A stretch of 64,000 bases of DNA from Phanerochaete sordida (taxonomy: Eukaryota; Basidiomycota; Agaricomycetes; Polyporales; Phanerochaetaceae), in NCBI GenBank assembly GCA_019973155.2, contig BPQB01000030.1:62001-126000 (forward strand), given 5' to 3'. The notes beneath the pieces were generated by a model. The model ran no database searches. It saw only the letters and a program-made list of their open reading frames with translations, and was not told the origin of the DNA. Shown piece by piece: positions 35,158-46,156 of the stretch. Position numbers and translations under genes: made by a program. The number at the start of each line of letters is the position of its first letter. Positions within the stretch are counted from its first letter, which is position 1.

Positions 35158-36575
35158 ATGTCCGAGTCTCGCTCGCTAGTCTACTTCGACATTACCATCG
35201 GCGGCCGTCCCGCTGGCCGCGTCGTGTTCCAGCTCTACGACGATATCGTCCCTAGGACCGCGGAGAACTTCCGTGAGTAGTCTTCCTGGATGTACATGCT
35301 GTGTGACAAGGCTGATGCGGGCTTGGGCTGCAGGCGCACTGTGCACGGGCGAAAAGGGCGTTGGAAAGTCAGGAAAGCCTCTGCACTACCAGGGATGCAA
35401 CTTCCACCGTGTCATCAAGGGGTATGTGTAGCTTTTGGCCGTGGGTTATGCGGGGACACGCTGACGAGTGTCGATACTAGGTTCATGATCCAGGGTGGCG
35501 ACTTCACCATGGGTGACGGCCGTGGTGGCGAGTCCATCTACGGAGAGAAGTTTGAGGACGAGAAGTTCGAGGTGAAGCACACTAAGCCCTTCCTGCTCTC
35601 GATGGTACGTCCGGATATTCTATGACGCAGTTCAGCTTCGCTCAAAGCGCTGTGCTACTACAGGCAAACGCAGGCCCGAACACGAACGGCTCGCAGTTCT
35701 TCGTCACCTGTGCCCCGACGCCGCATCTCGACGGCAAGCACGTCGTCTTCGGTGAAGTCATCCGCGGAAAGTCAATCAGTGCGTGCGATCTCAGTGGCGT
35801 TGACTGTATGCGCTTTGGACGCTGACCCCCTCGCTTTGTAGTCCGTGCTGTCGAGAACCACCCCACGTCCTCCGGCGACGTCCCCACGGAGCCGTGCACA
35901 ATTGCTGCGTGCGGTCAGCTCGACCCATCAGACCCGTCGCTGACGGAAGCTGCCGCCGCATCGGACGGCGACCCGTACGAGGACTTCCCTGAAGACCAGG
36001 ACCCCCTGAGCGACGGCGACGTCCAGGAGAAGCCCGAGGTTGCCCTCCGCATCGCGCGCGAAATTCGAGAAATCGGCAACAAGCTCTTCAAGGAGGGCAA
36101 GGCCGCGGCCGCGCTGTCCAAGTACCAGAGTACGTGTCACTGTTGTGGTCCGCCGCTACCGGCTCGCTGACAGCATGCTACAGAGGCCATCCGGTACCTC
36201 GACGTGCACCCCGTGCTGCCCGACGACGCGCCGCCCGAGCTGCGCGACTCGTACGACGCGCTGCTCGCGCCGCTGCTCCTCAACTCCGCGCTCGCCGCCA
36301 TCCGCGTGGGGCAGCCGCGGACCGCCGTCGACACCGCGACGCGCGCGCTGGATAGCCTCGAGCTGAACGCCGCGGACCGTGCGAAGGCGCTCTACCGGCG
36401 CGCGCTCGCGGGCGGCGCGCTCAAGGACGACGACGGCGCGGAGGTGGACCTCGTGCGCGCGCACGAGCTCGTGCCGGACGACGCGGCGGTCGCCGCCGAG
36501 CTCGAGAAGGTGCGCGCGCGCAAGAAGGAGAAGCGCGAGAAGGAGAAGAAGGCGTTCAAGAAGCTCTTTGCGTAG
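35158..36575 (+). CDS. Cyclophilin-40 type peptidyl-prolyl isomerase with TPR domain (373 aa)
   Basis: Hsp90 co-chaperone of the Cpr6/Cpr7/CyP40 type. Exons: 35158-35272, 35334-35421, 35481-35604, 35664-35778, 35842-36129, 36184-36575 (1122 nt). The cyclophilin domain (about 1-175) shows [21 protein letters not shown] with the catalytic Arg, then [28 protein letters not shown] His replaces the Trp of cyclophilin A at PHLDGKH, as in CyP40 proteins. An acidic linker precedes TPR helices ([43 protein letters not shown]). The end is a Lys/Glu helix [17 protein letters not shown]. The length equals the family norm of about 370. Confidence 0.95.
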
Positions 36576-39500
36576 CGCGCGGAGCACCTGCCGGCCCTAG
36601 ATGCAAATGAAACTGTACGAGTAGTGTCGCTTGGCTTACGGTAGTAAAGAGTGTTCGCTCCTATGGAGACGGCTGCGTGCCCGCCAGGGTCCTCTGGTCG
36701 CCTGCCTGCCCTTGTACATGGCACAGGACGTACTCCGCCCGAGGTGATTGGGTTACGGTTCGTCGTGGGCCCTAAGGGCCTCGGGCATCCCTTCGATAGC
36801 CGGCTCCGTCGTGACTGAGTAATGGCCGTGCGTGCTGCACGGACGCATGGCGGCGCGTTACGGAAGCCTGCGCTGCGCGAGCGTCGCATTGTCTGCCACG
36901 CGCCCGCATACAGCATTGGCGAGCAGGCCGACGGCGCAGTGTGGCGCAGCCCTGAGCGGTCCCACGCTGGCTTACTCGAGTTGGGCAGGCGCGTGCGACG
37001 CAAGGCCCCGAGTGGGCGGGCGAGCGTGGATGAAGTTCGCGCGCTGGCCGAAGCACCCGTGGCCGTACGGGGCAAAAGATAGAGGCGGAAGTGCCCTTGA
37101 GCAGGCTGCGGGTGTTCCTCCATTTGGGCCGGTCGCTGCGGCGGTGCTTGTGCAGCAGCGTTCTGGAGGTGGCGACGGGCCCGCTTCGACAAGTTCCGAG
37201 GACGGGCGCCGCGTGGGCCTCTCCCGCCCCTTACGAAAGTTTTACGGAGAAAAAATGTTTTACGAGTCTCTTGTTCTGCTTATGGCTGGCGTCCATGGGA
37301 TGACCCTCGGGTGTCCGCCGTAGGGGTAGGCGAACTCAGTTCAAAGCAGTGCAAGTGTCGCATCGTTTCCTCGGGCGGACGCAAGGGCGAATTTGAAGTC
37401 GTCGTATCACTCGCTACGCTATCAAGGCGTGCCTTACGGGTCTCAAAACGCGAGGTTTTGCTGTTCGCAGCGACAAACGTTCGATGCAGAATTTTTGTTC
37501 TTCGTGCGGCTCGAAAATTTGTTCTACAGCATGCACCATATGCGGAAGCATGGCAACTCCCGAGACGCTGCCGCCTGCCTTTCCGGGCGCGCAACGCTGC
37601 CTCCGCACACCGTCCGGGCTGCCCCTCCCCAACTCGACATCTGTCCCTCACTCCGAGCCCAAATAGCCCATTTTTCTTCTCTCTTCTGTCTTATATTCTT
37701 CTCAGCCCGCGGATCTCGTAGTCTTCGTAAAAATGCCTCGCTCAACGCCCAACCCCGTGGTCCATCGATGAAATACGAAGCCAATGTCGGTCGGGCCATA
37801 CGCTGACGACGAGGCGCGGCTGCTACATTCTACGGCCACTTGGCCGCAGGGAATACACGGCTGTGGCATGTCATGCGAGGTTTCACACGCCGGGGAGCCT
37901 GCGGTCAGACGCTGAGCGCGTCACTCTGGCTCACCGGTTCGCCCAGCCGTGCGGTATGTCCTCGCTTGCGATGTTTTGACCAGTGTAGCGTGTCTCACGG
38001 CGGTGCACAGCTTTACCACAACACGGCCGGGCTTCCCTCTGCCCAGGGCCCGACCTGTGCAATTCTGGAGCATCAGCCGCTAGGTCGCCGGGGCGCGGGT
38101 TCGCGGAACGCAGCAGCCCGAGACGTTGATGGTGGGCAGCCGACCGTCCCCCTCGCTCCGTTCGCCCGTTATCTCCAAATCTGCACTAGATGCCTCCGCG
38201 GCTGTGCCCGCTGCGAAAATAGCGTCGTGGATTATTTTGTGCTACTTCCGCCCTGCGCTGGAGATGGGGCTGGCTGCGGCCGGGTGCCACTACAGCCTCG
38301 CGAGCTCTGCCATGTCCGCCATCGGAAGCCGCGCCAGTAAGCGCCACTGACAAAGGTCTGGCTGTCGTGGCCGACCCGTGCGGCGCCGGCTCTCTGGCTG
38401 CTGCCTAGCAGTTTCGGTCCCCGGCTTTTGATTTCTGTCCTAGGTGGCTCTCGGCTCGGCCAAGCTTAACCTCCGTTCGAAATAGACTCTCCGCATGACA
38501 AATTGTGGGCAGCGGCACACTCGAGTGCGTCATCCAACCACATTGTCTGAAACCTTGCGTTGTCCTCTGTCCTTGGTTTTGATTTGGCACGAGTTTCATG
38601 CTGACAGCTATGTCTTCGAAACCATCGCTTTTGAATGGCCGTAGGTGACTCTGCCTGGGCAACGATGACACAGCAACACCGGAGCACAGTAGCAAAGCCT
38701 CCGACTGGTATCGACGTGTAACCTCATGTAGCGCGCCGATTGGGAATTGCATCTACACTGCATACCGGACAAGCCATCGATATCGTATTCATATCCCGGG
38801 CGAGTCCAAATTTGTACCCTGGCGATGCGCCAACCGTACGTCCACGGAACCCATTGGTGCGTGGTTGCCTGCTTTTCGCCTGCGCGCTCGCGCTAACGGG
38901 CTGAATGACGCTGCAGGAGGCGCGTCTCCGCCCAGGCCTGCTTGCGTAGTTCAACTCCGCTACGCCCATGCGGCCCTTGTTCCGTATCAAGTTGCACTGC
39001 CCGCGCGGGCTCTCGGAGGGTCCTGGCGACGGGGCGGAATGCTGGATCAAGGGCGAGGAAGCCCCGGAAGCATCTTTGGCAACTCTGACTGCCTACGAGC
39101 TGATCTGCAGAAGCACGGCCAGCTTCGCGGCCACAGATGCACGATCGTGCAGGGTTCGCGAGATTGCATGTCTCGAAGCCGCCTGATCGGCATCAGGGCC
39201 TGCGACCGACGGCAGAGGGCCCCTCGCACTGCGAGGCGCGGGGCGAGTAGTGCTGGCCGCCCCGCTGCTGCGCGACGCCCCAGGCCTGCGCACGGACGCG
39301 TTGCAGGGCGCTGTCGGCCCTTACGTGAAACTGCGACGCCCATATGCAGATGGTGGCTCCGGCTGCAAGGCTCCCTACGCCCCGCGCCGGGGGCCCAGCC
39401 ATCTGCCGCAAAGCCCAGTGGTGGCCCTGCCGCCCCCAGTGGCAGCATAGCCCTTGCGTGCGCCAGCGCCGTCGGAGTCATTCCGTGTGCAATGCCGGGG

Positions 39501-39659
39501 CGCGAACGCTTCGCGCGGAAGGGCAGTGGCGAGCGCGACTTCATATATAAGGGTTCTGTCCTCGGTGGCACTCGTCCATCCCACCTCCACATCTTCCTGT
39601 GGCCCGCACTTCTCCGCCAGCTTCCATCAGACTTTTCATAGTTTACCCCCGTCCACAGC
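36576..39659. other. Gene-poor stretch, 3.1 kb
   Basis: No gene is recognised. 37640-37735 looks like a 5' leader: a pyrimidine-rich run, then aaaaATGcctcg at 37730-37741. The frame reads only MPRSTPNPVVHR before a stop, and no splice continuation was found. 38870-39440 is GC-rich and open in several frames by composition. A TATA box for the next gene is at 39544. Confidence 0.45.
39544..39550 (+). promoter_or_regulatory. TATA box of the Zn2Cys6 gene
   Basis: The sequence tatataa lies 109 bases before the ATG at 39660. Confidence 0.5.
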
Positions 39660-40035
39660 ATGAGCTCCGCGCAGGCCGAGGTACTGGCTCCCCCTGACGA
39701 TCATACGGATGTAATTTTTCCGCTGACCTTTGTGGCGCAGACGAACGTCCCCATCGACAGCGACGGCGAGGAAATCCCCCGCACACCGCGTCGCACGCCC
39801 ATGGCCTGCCAATTCTGCCGTGGTAAGCTGCGCGAGCTGTCGGATATTGGCCTCCACTGACGGTCCGACCCCCAGCGCGTAAGCTGAAGTGCGACGGGCA
39901 GAAGCCTCTGTGCACGCAGTGCGCTAAGCGTAATCAGCCGTGCATGTATACGCCTGTGTAAGCACGAGCCAATGTCTGTGACCGACCCTGACTGACAAAG
40001 CCTTTTTCCATCGTCTGACTAGGCCGAAGCAGTAA
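39660..40035 (+). CDS. Stand-alone Zn(II)2Cys6 DNA-binding protein (85 aa)
   Basis: Exons 39660-39822, 39876-39957 and 40023-40035 give 258 nt. The first 48 residues are acidic/neutral and lack features apart from RTPRRTPM before the domain. The Zn2Cys6 cluster ACQFCRARKLKCDG then QKPLCTQCAKRNQPCMYTP has all six zinc cysteines and the basic RxRKLKC. After YTPV only PKQ and a stop remain. Most Zn2Cys6 factors continue for several hundred residues, but here there is no linker, coiled coil or middle domain. Downstream (40036-40313) I see no continuation, though an alternative splice skipping the last 13-base exon cannot be excluded. It could compete with full-length factors for sites; this is inference. 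Confidence 0.8.
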
Positions 40036-40313
40036 TTAGGGCTGAGCTCTATCGCTGACGCCAGGATGGGTGCCCTGGCTGGCATCCTACGGCCCTCCGA
40101 CTTCACTTGATTCCCGCATTCGCGCTCATATTCGGCCTGGATCACATCCCGCGGATATCGGCTTTAATTTTAACTCATGACTCACTACACGGACTCGTAT
40201 ACCTGCATCCATCCACCCCTCTACCCTGTGCCCTGTGCCTCCCGCCTGTATCTATATCTGGCTGCCGCCGTTATACCATAATCTGCTCCGTATAAGCGAT
40301 GACTCGCACCTGC

Positions 40314-43300
40314 TCACGCGACAAAGTGCATGATGAACCGGCGTTTGGCCAGGGGTGAGATCGCCTTCGCGGACGCTGGATCGTCCCGCAAGAGCACAGG
40401 AGCGAACTTAGCCGCTGTGGGGCATCAGGTCGATGTCAACGCGGTGCTGACAACGAGGCCAGCGCAAGTCCACCTACCCAGCTGCCGGACACGCACGGCG
40501 CCGGGCGTGCCGGTCTCCTGCTGACACAGAAAGTGCAGCAGCGATGTCAGCGCGATCCACACCTGCGGGCGGGCGCCGTCAGCGGCGTGCGCGTGCCAGG
40601 GCAGGGGGCAGCGACGTACGTTCACGTTGGCGCCGGGGAAGCCGTTCAGAAGCTGCACGAGACGGGTCACATGCACCGCGTCAGCCGCCTGACGCAAGCG
40701 AAGGTTCACAACGCAGAGGCCGCACCTCGAACGCCGCCTCGCGATCCGCTGCCTCCGCGCACGCGTGCTGCAGATGCGGCGGCACGAGCGGCTCGGGCAG
40801 CGCAGCGAGCAGCTGCAGCAGGCACGCCGCGACGCTCAGCGCGAGCGCGCGCCGGGCGGCGCCTGGCTCAGGCAGCTCCGCGCCGGTGTCGAGGGCCTGC
40901 AGACCACGTCATGCCGCGTCAGACGCGGGCTCGCCCGGGAGCAGGAGGCGCACTCCCCTCGCGGAGCGCGTCGACCTGCGCGGGCGCGCCCGGCGCGAGG
41001 AACAGGTCGTCCTGCGTGCGCGTGAGCCGCAGCCGTGAGACGACGTGAAACAGACGCACGACGTCGGTGCCGTGGCTCATGAGCCAGCTGACGAGGCGCA
41101 TGACCTCCCTCGGCGCCGTCGCGGCCTGGTCGTCAGGCAGCAGCCTCCCGGGGTCGGCCGTGCGGATGGGCCCAGGCAGCCGCACGAGGCGCTGGATGCT
41201 CGTCGCGAAGCAGGTGCGCACTGCGCGCGCAGCCCGGTCAGCACGCCCGCCAAGGGAGGAGCGGGGGACACACCGTAGTCGCCGGACACGACGAGAAAGC
41301 TGTCCTTGCCCCGCGCGACGTGCAGCACGAGCGTCGCCTCCAGGCGTGCGGGCCCGGTGTTGAGCTCCGCGGCCGCGCGCGCGTCGACGGACGCGGTCAA
41401 GGCTATCTCCTCGTGTTCGCCCGGCCGCACGAGACCCTGGAGAGGCAAGTCCGTCAGGCCCGAGTGCACGGGCGGCCCGCCGGCAGAAGCAGCCACGCAC
41501 CGCGGGCGGGTCGGCGTGCAGCCAGCTGGGGCCTGTCGGCGTGCGTCAGCCTCGATCGCGGGGCGCCCGCCAGGGCCGCTCACAGATGGGCCCGCGCGGC
41601 GCGTGCGCGACGAATCGGTACGCGAGCGGGACCTGCGGGCGCGGTGAGCCTCAGCGACGCGGTGCGGCGCGGGACGCGGACGCACGCGGCCAGTGTTCCG
41701 AACGACCACGGATCGCCGGGTGGGGTGGTTGTATCTGGCGTGCGGGTCAGCGGGGGCGTGGGTGCGCGGGAACCCTATCACGCACTCAATCTTGCCCAGG
41801 TCGATCGCAGCGGGCTCGACGCTCACGCGGGGGATGTCCTCCGCGTCCTCGATGTGCGAGACGGCCTTCCAGAGGCCCTGCACGCGTGCCTCGAGCTGCG
41901 GCCCATCGATGGTCGGGATCTGTGCGCGGCGTGAGTGCTGCGCCTGGGCGGCCGGACATTGTGGCGTACACGCAGGTCAAAGGTCGCCGACACCGGGCGG
42001 TGGTCGCTCATCGTAATTTCCTTGTGGCATCGATACGTCCGCTGCTGCACGCCCGCCGTGACGGAAGGGATGTAAAGAATACGATCGGTCCACGCCGGCT
42101 TACGCCTAAAGGTTCGTGAGCGGCTGTCGTCCGGTGGCGCACAGCACAGGCGTACGCACTTCAGGTCATATCCCAGATTATCGCACAGCGCCCCGGGGCT
42201 AAAGCGGTATGAGCTGCCGGGTGGGGCGAAGGCCGTCAGAGCGGCCCTACGCGCGACAGGGCCCTACACGAGCAGGACGCACGGAAGGTGTGAGATAGGA
42301 TGCTCGATAAAGTTGGCAAACGCCCTGTCAGTACGCCGCGCGATGTTTAGCTGCGCGCAGAAATAAGCTCAGCGGTGTTCTTGCGCCGCGCACGGACACG
42401 CACCTGGTCAAACTCGAGCAGCGCGGGCACGTTGTCCACGGCGTCGTCCGCGAGGAGCGCGCGGACGTCCGCGTCCGGGAGCTCGTTCCGGTAGTTGAGG
42501 TCTGCGCGCCGTCAGCGCAACAGGCCCCGAAATGAACCCCGGTGACGAGAGGCGACGCACCGCCGAGCCAGAAGAGCGCGTCGCTCTGCCAGATGTGCGC
42601 GCCCGGGGCGCCGGGGGCAGGGCCCGCCGCGCCCGCGCCGCCGAAGACGAGCCGCCGCGCGATGTCGTGGAAGTCCGCGTTGCGCCGCTCGACCTGCTCG
42701 TCGAACGCGGCGAGGTGCGCGTTCACGAACGTGAGCGTCGCGGGCCGCGGGGTGCGCGCGGCGCCGGTGGCGCGCGGGGCGAACGCGAGGCGCACGCCCA
42801 CGGCGCCTTTATTGCCCTGCGCCGCAGAGACAGGTCAGCGGCTGGGGAAGCGCAGGCGGGCAGGCGGCGCGTGCGCACCATGAGGCCCATGAGCCCCGCG
42901 CCGACGGACGCGGTCTGCACGGCGGTGAAGCAGTCTTTGAGTGTGCGCTTCGCGAGCACGAGCAGGAGCATGCCGACGAGCTGCTTGCTGGCGAGCTGGG
43001 GCGCGCGTCAGCGTGAGCGGCGCCGAGCAGAAGCGTGCGGACCTTCTCGTACTCGACGGCCTTCTCACCGAGTCCGGCCATGGCCGCGGCGAGCCAGGCG
43101 TCCTCGCGCGTCGTTTCGGTGGAGTAGAGCAGCGCCGAGGCGGACAGATCGAGCTCCTGGAAGCCGAGCACGATGAGGTCCGGGTCGTCGTCTTCGCCGG
43201 AAGGAGGTGCAGCCACTGGCGCGTCGGACGACTCTGAGGCAGCACCACTTGCGGCAATATCGGGCTCCGCCCGGAGCGCTGCGAGAAGATCGTCAGACGC

Positions 43301-44632
43301 ATGTGCTTAAGGATGGCAGTGTGACCAAACCGGGTGCTTCTTCCATAGGGTCCTTCGTGATTCCTTCCAGCGCGAAGGGAGATAGCTGCTTCAAAGGCGG
43401 TAGGTATTTGTTCGCGTCCTCCGTAGACATCCCTCTGACCCAGGCCGACAGGTCCTGGGACGGGAGCTTTCCATTGACATTGAATGTTCCGATGCGTAGC
43501 CTGAAATATGAGCGTTCAGCATTATGTATGCGTCTAAAAATGAGCCAACGGCAGTGCAAACTTGAGAGAGGCCTGCTCAGATGAGTCGTAAAGTTCTTGA
43601 ACCCGCGATCGGATCCAATATTCGCGGATGATAGAAGTGTCTAAGGCATCGTTTCCCGGAGACCCTGCCGACGCCTCCGACAGCAGCTCAGTCATCGGCT
43701 TGTGAGCATTACGCAGGTCTTGCGGTTCCGCAGAAACTGTCGGTCACGGTGAGTCCCACACTGGCCGTAGTCATCTCTTGTCTGCTTACGAATGGAAGGC
43801 TTAGTGTCGGAAATGTACGGGAGGATCCAGGAGTATGAAGGTGTCGTGCCAGGCTCCGAGTTAGCAACTAACATCCCTCGTTAGTAAAGTCAACACGTGC
43901 ACTCATGACAACGAAGCACCAGATATATCTTTCAGTCTTTTGACCTCCCCCAGGAAGGACTTAAGACGAGGGGTATCTTGGATAGTAAATGCTATAGATC
44001 TTTGTGACAAGTCGTGGCCGGGATGCAGCGTCAAAGTGAAGTCCGCTGGTGGACGAACGAGCAGCGAGACGCGTTAGCGCAGAAATTCGAGTATGGGATA
44101 TGACGCGGTGGTGGTACCTGATTTTTGCTGCGTCAAAGCTGCCGTGGATGCGGACGAGAGGTCGAGAGTGTTCCGCCTGGCCTGAGCCATTGCAATGGTG
44201 AACCCGCTCAATATTGGGAACGCATGCTCGACAGAGTATTGTTCTGTGATAGTCCCTGTATCGGCCTCTTTCCTATGAGGCTTACAGACAAAAACACTAG
44301 GGGAGAAGGGGGTCGGCCCATGACGACCCAACGCAGACTATATGCGCTCACCATCCTTGCTCTTCACCGTAAGGATCGACATGCTCCACTACAGCCAGCA
44401 CGCGCTTCCGGTCGACCTGTGCACCGCGACGACGCTTCTTCGCCGCAAACCCACCCGGGGGTCCCGCGTCCGAGTCGCTCTCGGAGTCGCTGCTGGACGA
44501 CGTGCTTGTCGACGAGGAGGAGGACGAGTCGGTGTCGGATGGTCGTGGTACCGCTTCGGCCTCGAGGATGACTTCTAGCTCTTCGGAGCTGCGCAAGAGG
44601 TCCCGGATGGCGGCCTCGAGAGTGCCAGACAT
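40314..44632 (-). CDS. OCRL/INPP5B-type inositol polyphosphate 5-phosphatase with ASH and RhoGAP domains; one frame conflict
   Basis: Removes the 5-phosphate of PI(4,5)P2 on endosomal or Golgi membranes. Twenty-four minus-strand exons: 44352-44632, 44118-44296, 43920-44045, 43790-43867, 43562-43736, 43331-43500, 43043-43278, 42879-42995, 42561-42816, 42404-42501, 42283-42350, 42160-42213, 41970-42105, 41786-41943, 41686-41734, 41584-41632, 41501-41532, 41274-41436, 41060-41220, 40954-41011, 40726-40896, 40620-40652, 40478-40562, 40314-40414. Order: Ser/Asp-rich head, PH-like region (VLAVVEHVDPYGEEQG to RLKSFLGEVKRLKDI), phosphatase (RIGTFNVNGK, DLIVLGFQELDL, FWLGDLNYRNELPD, RKPAWTDRILY, SDHRPVSATFDL), ASH (VEPAAIDLGKI, RGKDSFLVVSGDYG), RhoGAP-like (LPEPLVPP, NVNVWIALTSLLHFL). 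The junction 40954/40896 is one base out of frame (see findings). If corrected, about 1010 aa; otherwise the protein ends after about 890. Confidence 0.88.
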
Positions 44633-45274
44633 GATAAATACGAGGCGAGGGCGAAGACGGCCGCGGGGTCGGTGGTCGCGAGAGCAGAGCGGGGTCGGTA
44701 ATTCGCCCGTAATTCCACAGGATATTGCACCGCTTGATGGGACCTGAGTGATGGCATCACGGCAGAGGCCGTGCCCGCCTAAGCCTCCATTCCACGTGGC
44801 TCTGGGCTTGGCGTCTCGAGGGCGCCGGTGACCGAAACCTTGCCCATGAACTCTCCGGAGGTCGAACATATCCTCTGCATATTTGGAACGAGCCCCGCCG
44901 CAGATGACGCCCTCGATTTAGCGAAAATCGCCGCACAATGGAGTCGCGGTCCCAGACGAGGGTCACCCGCTCCTTCGAAGGCGCGCGGCGATAGCAGGAA
45001 ACACGCGGCGGCGGCGTGAGGATGCGCGTTCATTCATGCCTGGATCTGCCTAGGGGAAATCAAAACGCTGATATCCACATCTGTGTCCGCAGAGCATTCG
45101 GAGAGCTCCCCTCAGACATCAAGCAGTGCTCCAGGCGGCATATAAATACGGTGCACAGGCCTCCGTGAACGCTATTCCTCCCCCGCGCATCTACCTCGAC
45201 ACAAAACTCGGGTTCCAGAGCCCGCCAGACAGCTATAAAGCCGCGCTTGCCTTCCAGAACACTTCACTGCCTCC
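44633..45274. promoter_or_regulatory. Divergent promoter, 5-phosphatase / second BTB gene
   Basis: 642 bases without a coding exon. A TATA box (tataaata, 45141-45148) and a second TATA-like ctataaag near 45231-45240 precede the BTB gene. Confidence 0.55.
45141..45148 (+). promoter_or_regulatory. TATA box upstream of the second BTB gene
   Basis: The consensus tataaata lies 127 bases before the ATG at 45275. Confidence 0.5.
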
Positions 45275-46156
45275 ATGACATTCGCCATGGCTTCGTCGAG
45301 CATCTCCAGGGAGCCCGTCCGCGACGAGGAGTATTATTTCGAGGATGACCTGACGATATTCATGGTAAGTTACGTCCACGGCCCTGTGCTAGGCTATGCC
45401 TCACGGAGCACTGCGTACGCCGCATGCTAGGTCGAGGATACCCTCTTCAAGGTCCACCGCCACTTCCTCACGCGAGACTCGGAGTTCTTCCGCGGGCTCT
45501 TCGAGTGTCCGGTGCCGCCGAACGAGGAAGAGGAGGGCCAGTCGGACGCGAACCCCATCGTGCTGCACGGCGTGACCCTGCACGAGTTCCGCTGCCTGCT
45601 GCGCTTCTACTACCACGGGTGCGTCCCTCCTCTCCCGCGCGCCGCACCGCACCCACACCGCCGCAGCATGTACGCCCCGCTCGACACGCTCGCCGACTGG
45701 ACCGCGCTCCTCGCCATCGCGACCCGCTTCGTCTTCGACCGCGCGCGCACACGCGCCATCGCCGAGCTCGGCGCGCGCCTCGCGGACCCGCTCGAGCAGG
45801 TGCGCCTCGCGCACGCGCACGACGTCCCGGCGTGGCTCCCGCTCGCATACGCCGCGCTCGTGCGCCGCGCGGAGCCGCTGTGCGACGCGGAGGCCGCCGC
45901 GCTCGGCCTGCGCACCGCCGTGCGCGTCGCGCGTGCACGCGAGCTCGCGCGCGAGCGCCGCGCGGTCTCGGTCTCGCAGGCGCCGTACTACCCCTTCGAG
46001 CGCACGTACGCGTGCGACGACAAGGCCGTCGCGGCCGTCGTCGGCGACGTGTGGCCCGAGTGCGCGGAGGCGCCGCCGAGCCCACCGCCGTCGCACATGT
46101 CGCTCGCCGCGCGCGTGCGCATACCCGTCGGCGCGCTCACCGGGTTTGCGTTCTGA
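45275..46156 (+). CDS. BTB/POZ-domain protein, short form (255 aa)
   Basis: Exons 45275-45364, 45431-45618 and 45667-46156 (768 nt). The BTB fold begins almost at the N-terminus: YYFEDDLTIFMVEDTLFKVHRHFLTRDSEFFRGLF, then LHGVTLHEFRCLLRFYYHG. A helical part follows (DWTALLAIATRFVFDRARTRA, AYAALVRRAEPLCDAEAAALGL). Both introns are at the same places in the fold as in the BTB gene at 29.3-30.8 kb (after the first strand and after the YxHG/YFG turn), so the two are distant paralogues. It lacks the Ser/Pro head of the other. Its function is unknown. Confidence 0.85.

Noticed and set aside
37730..37780. Possible gene start with leader and MPRSTPNPVVHR
   Set aside because: The frame stops after twelve codons and no plausible donor leads to a further exon.
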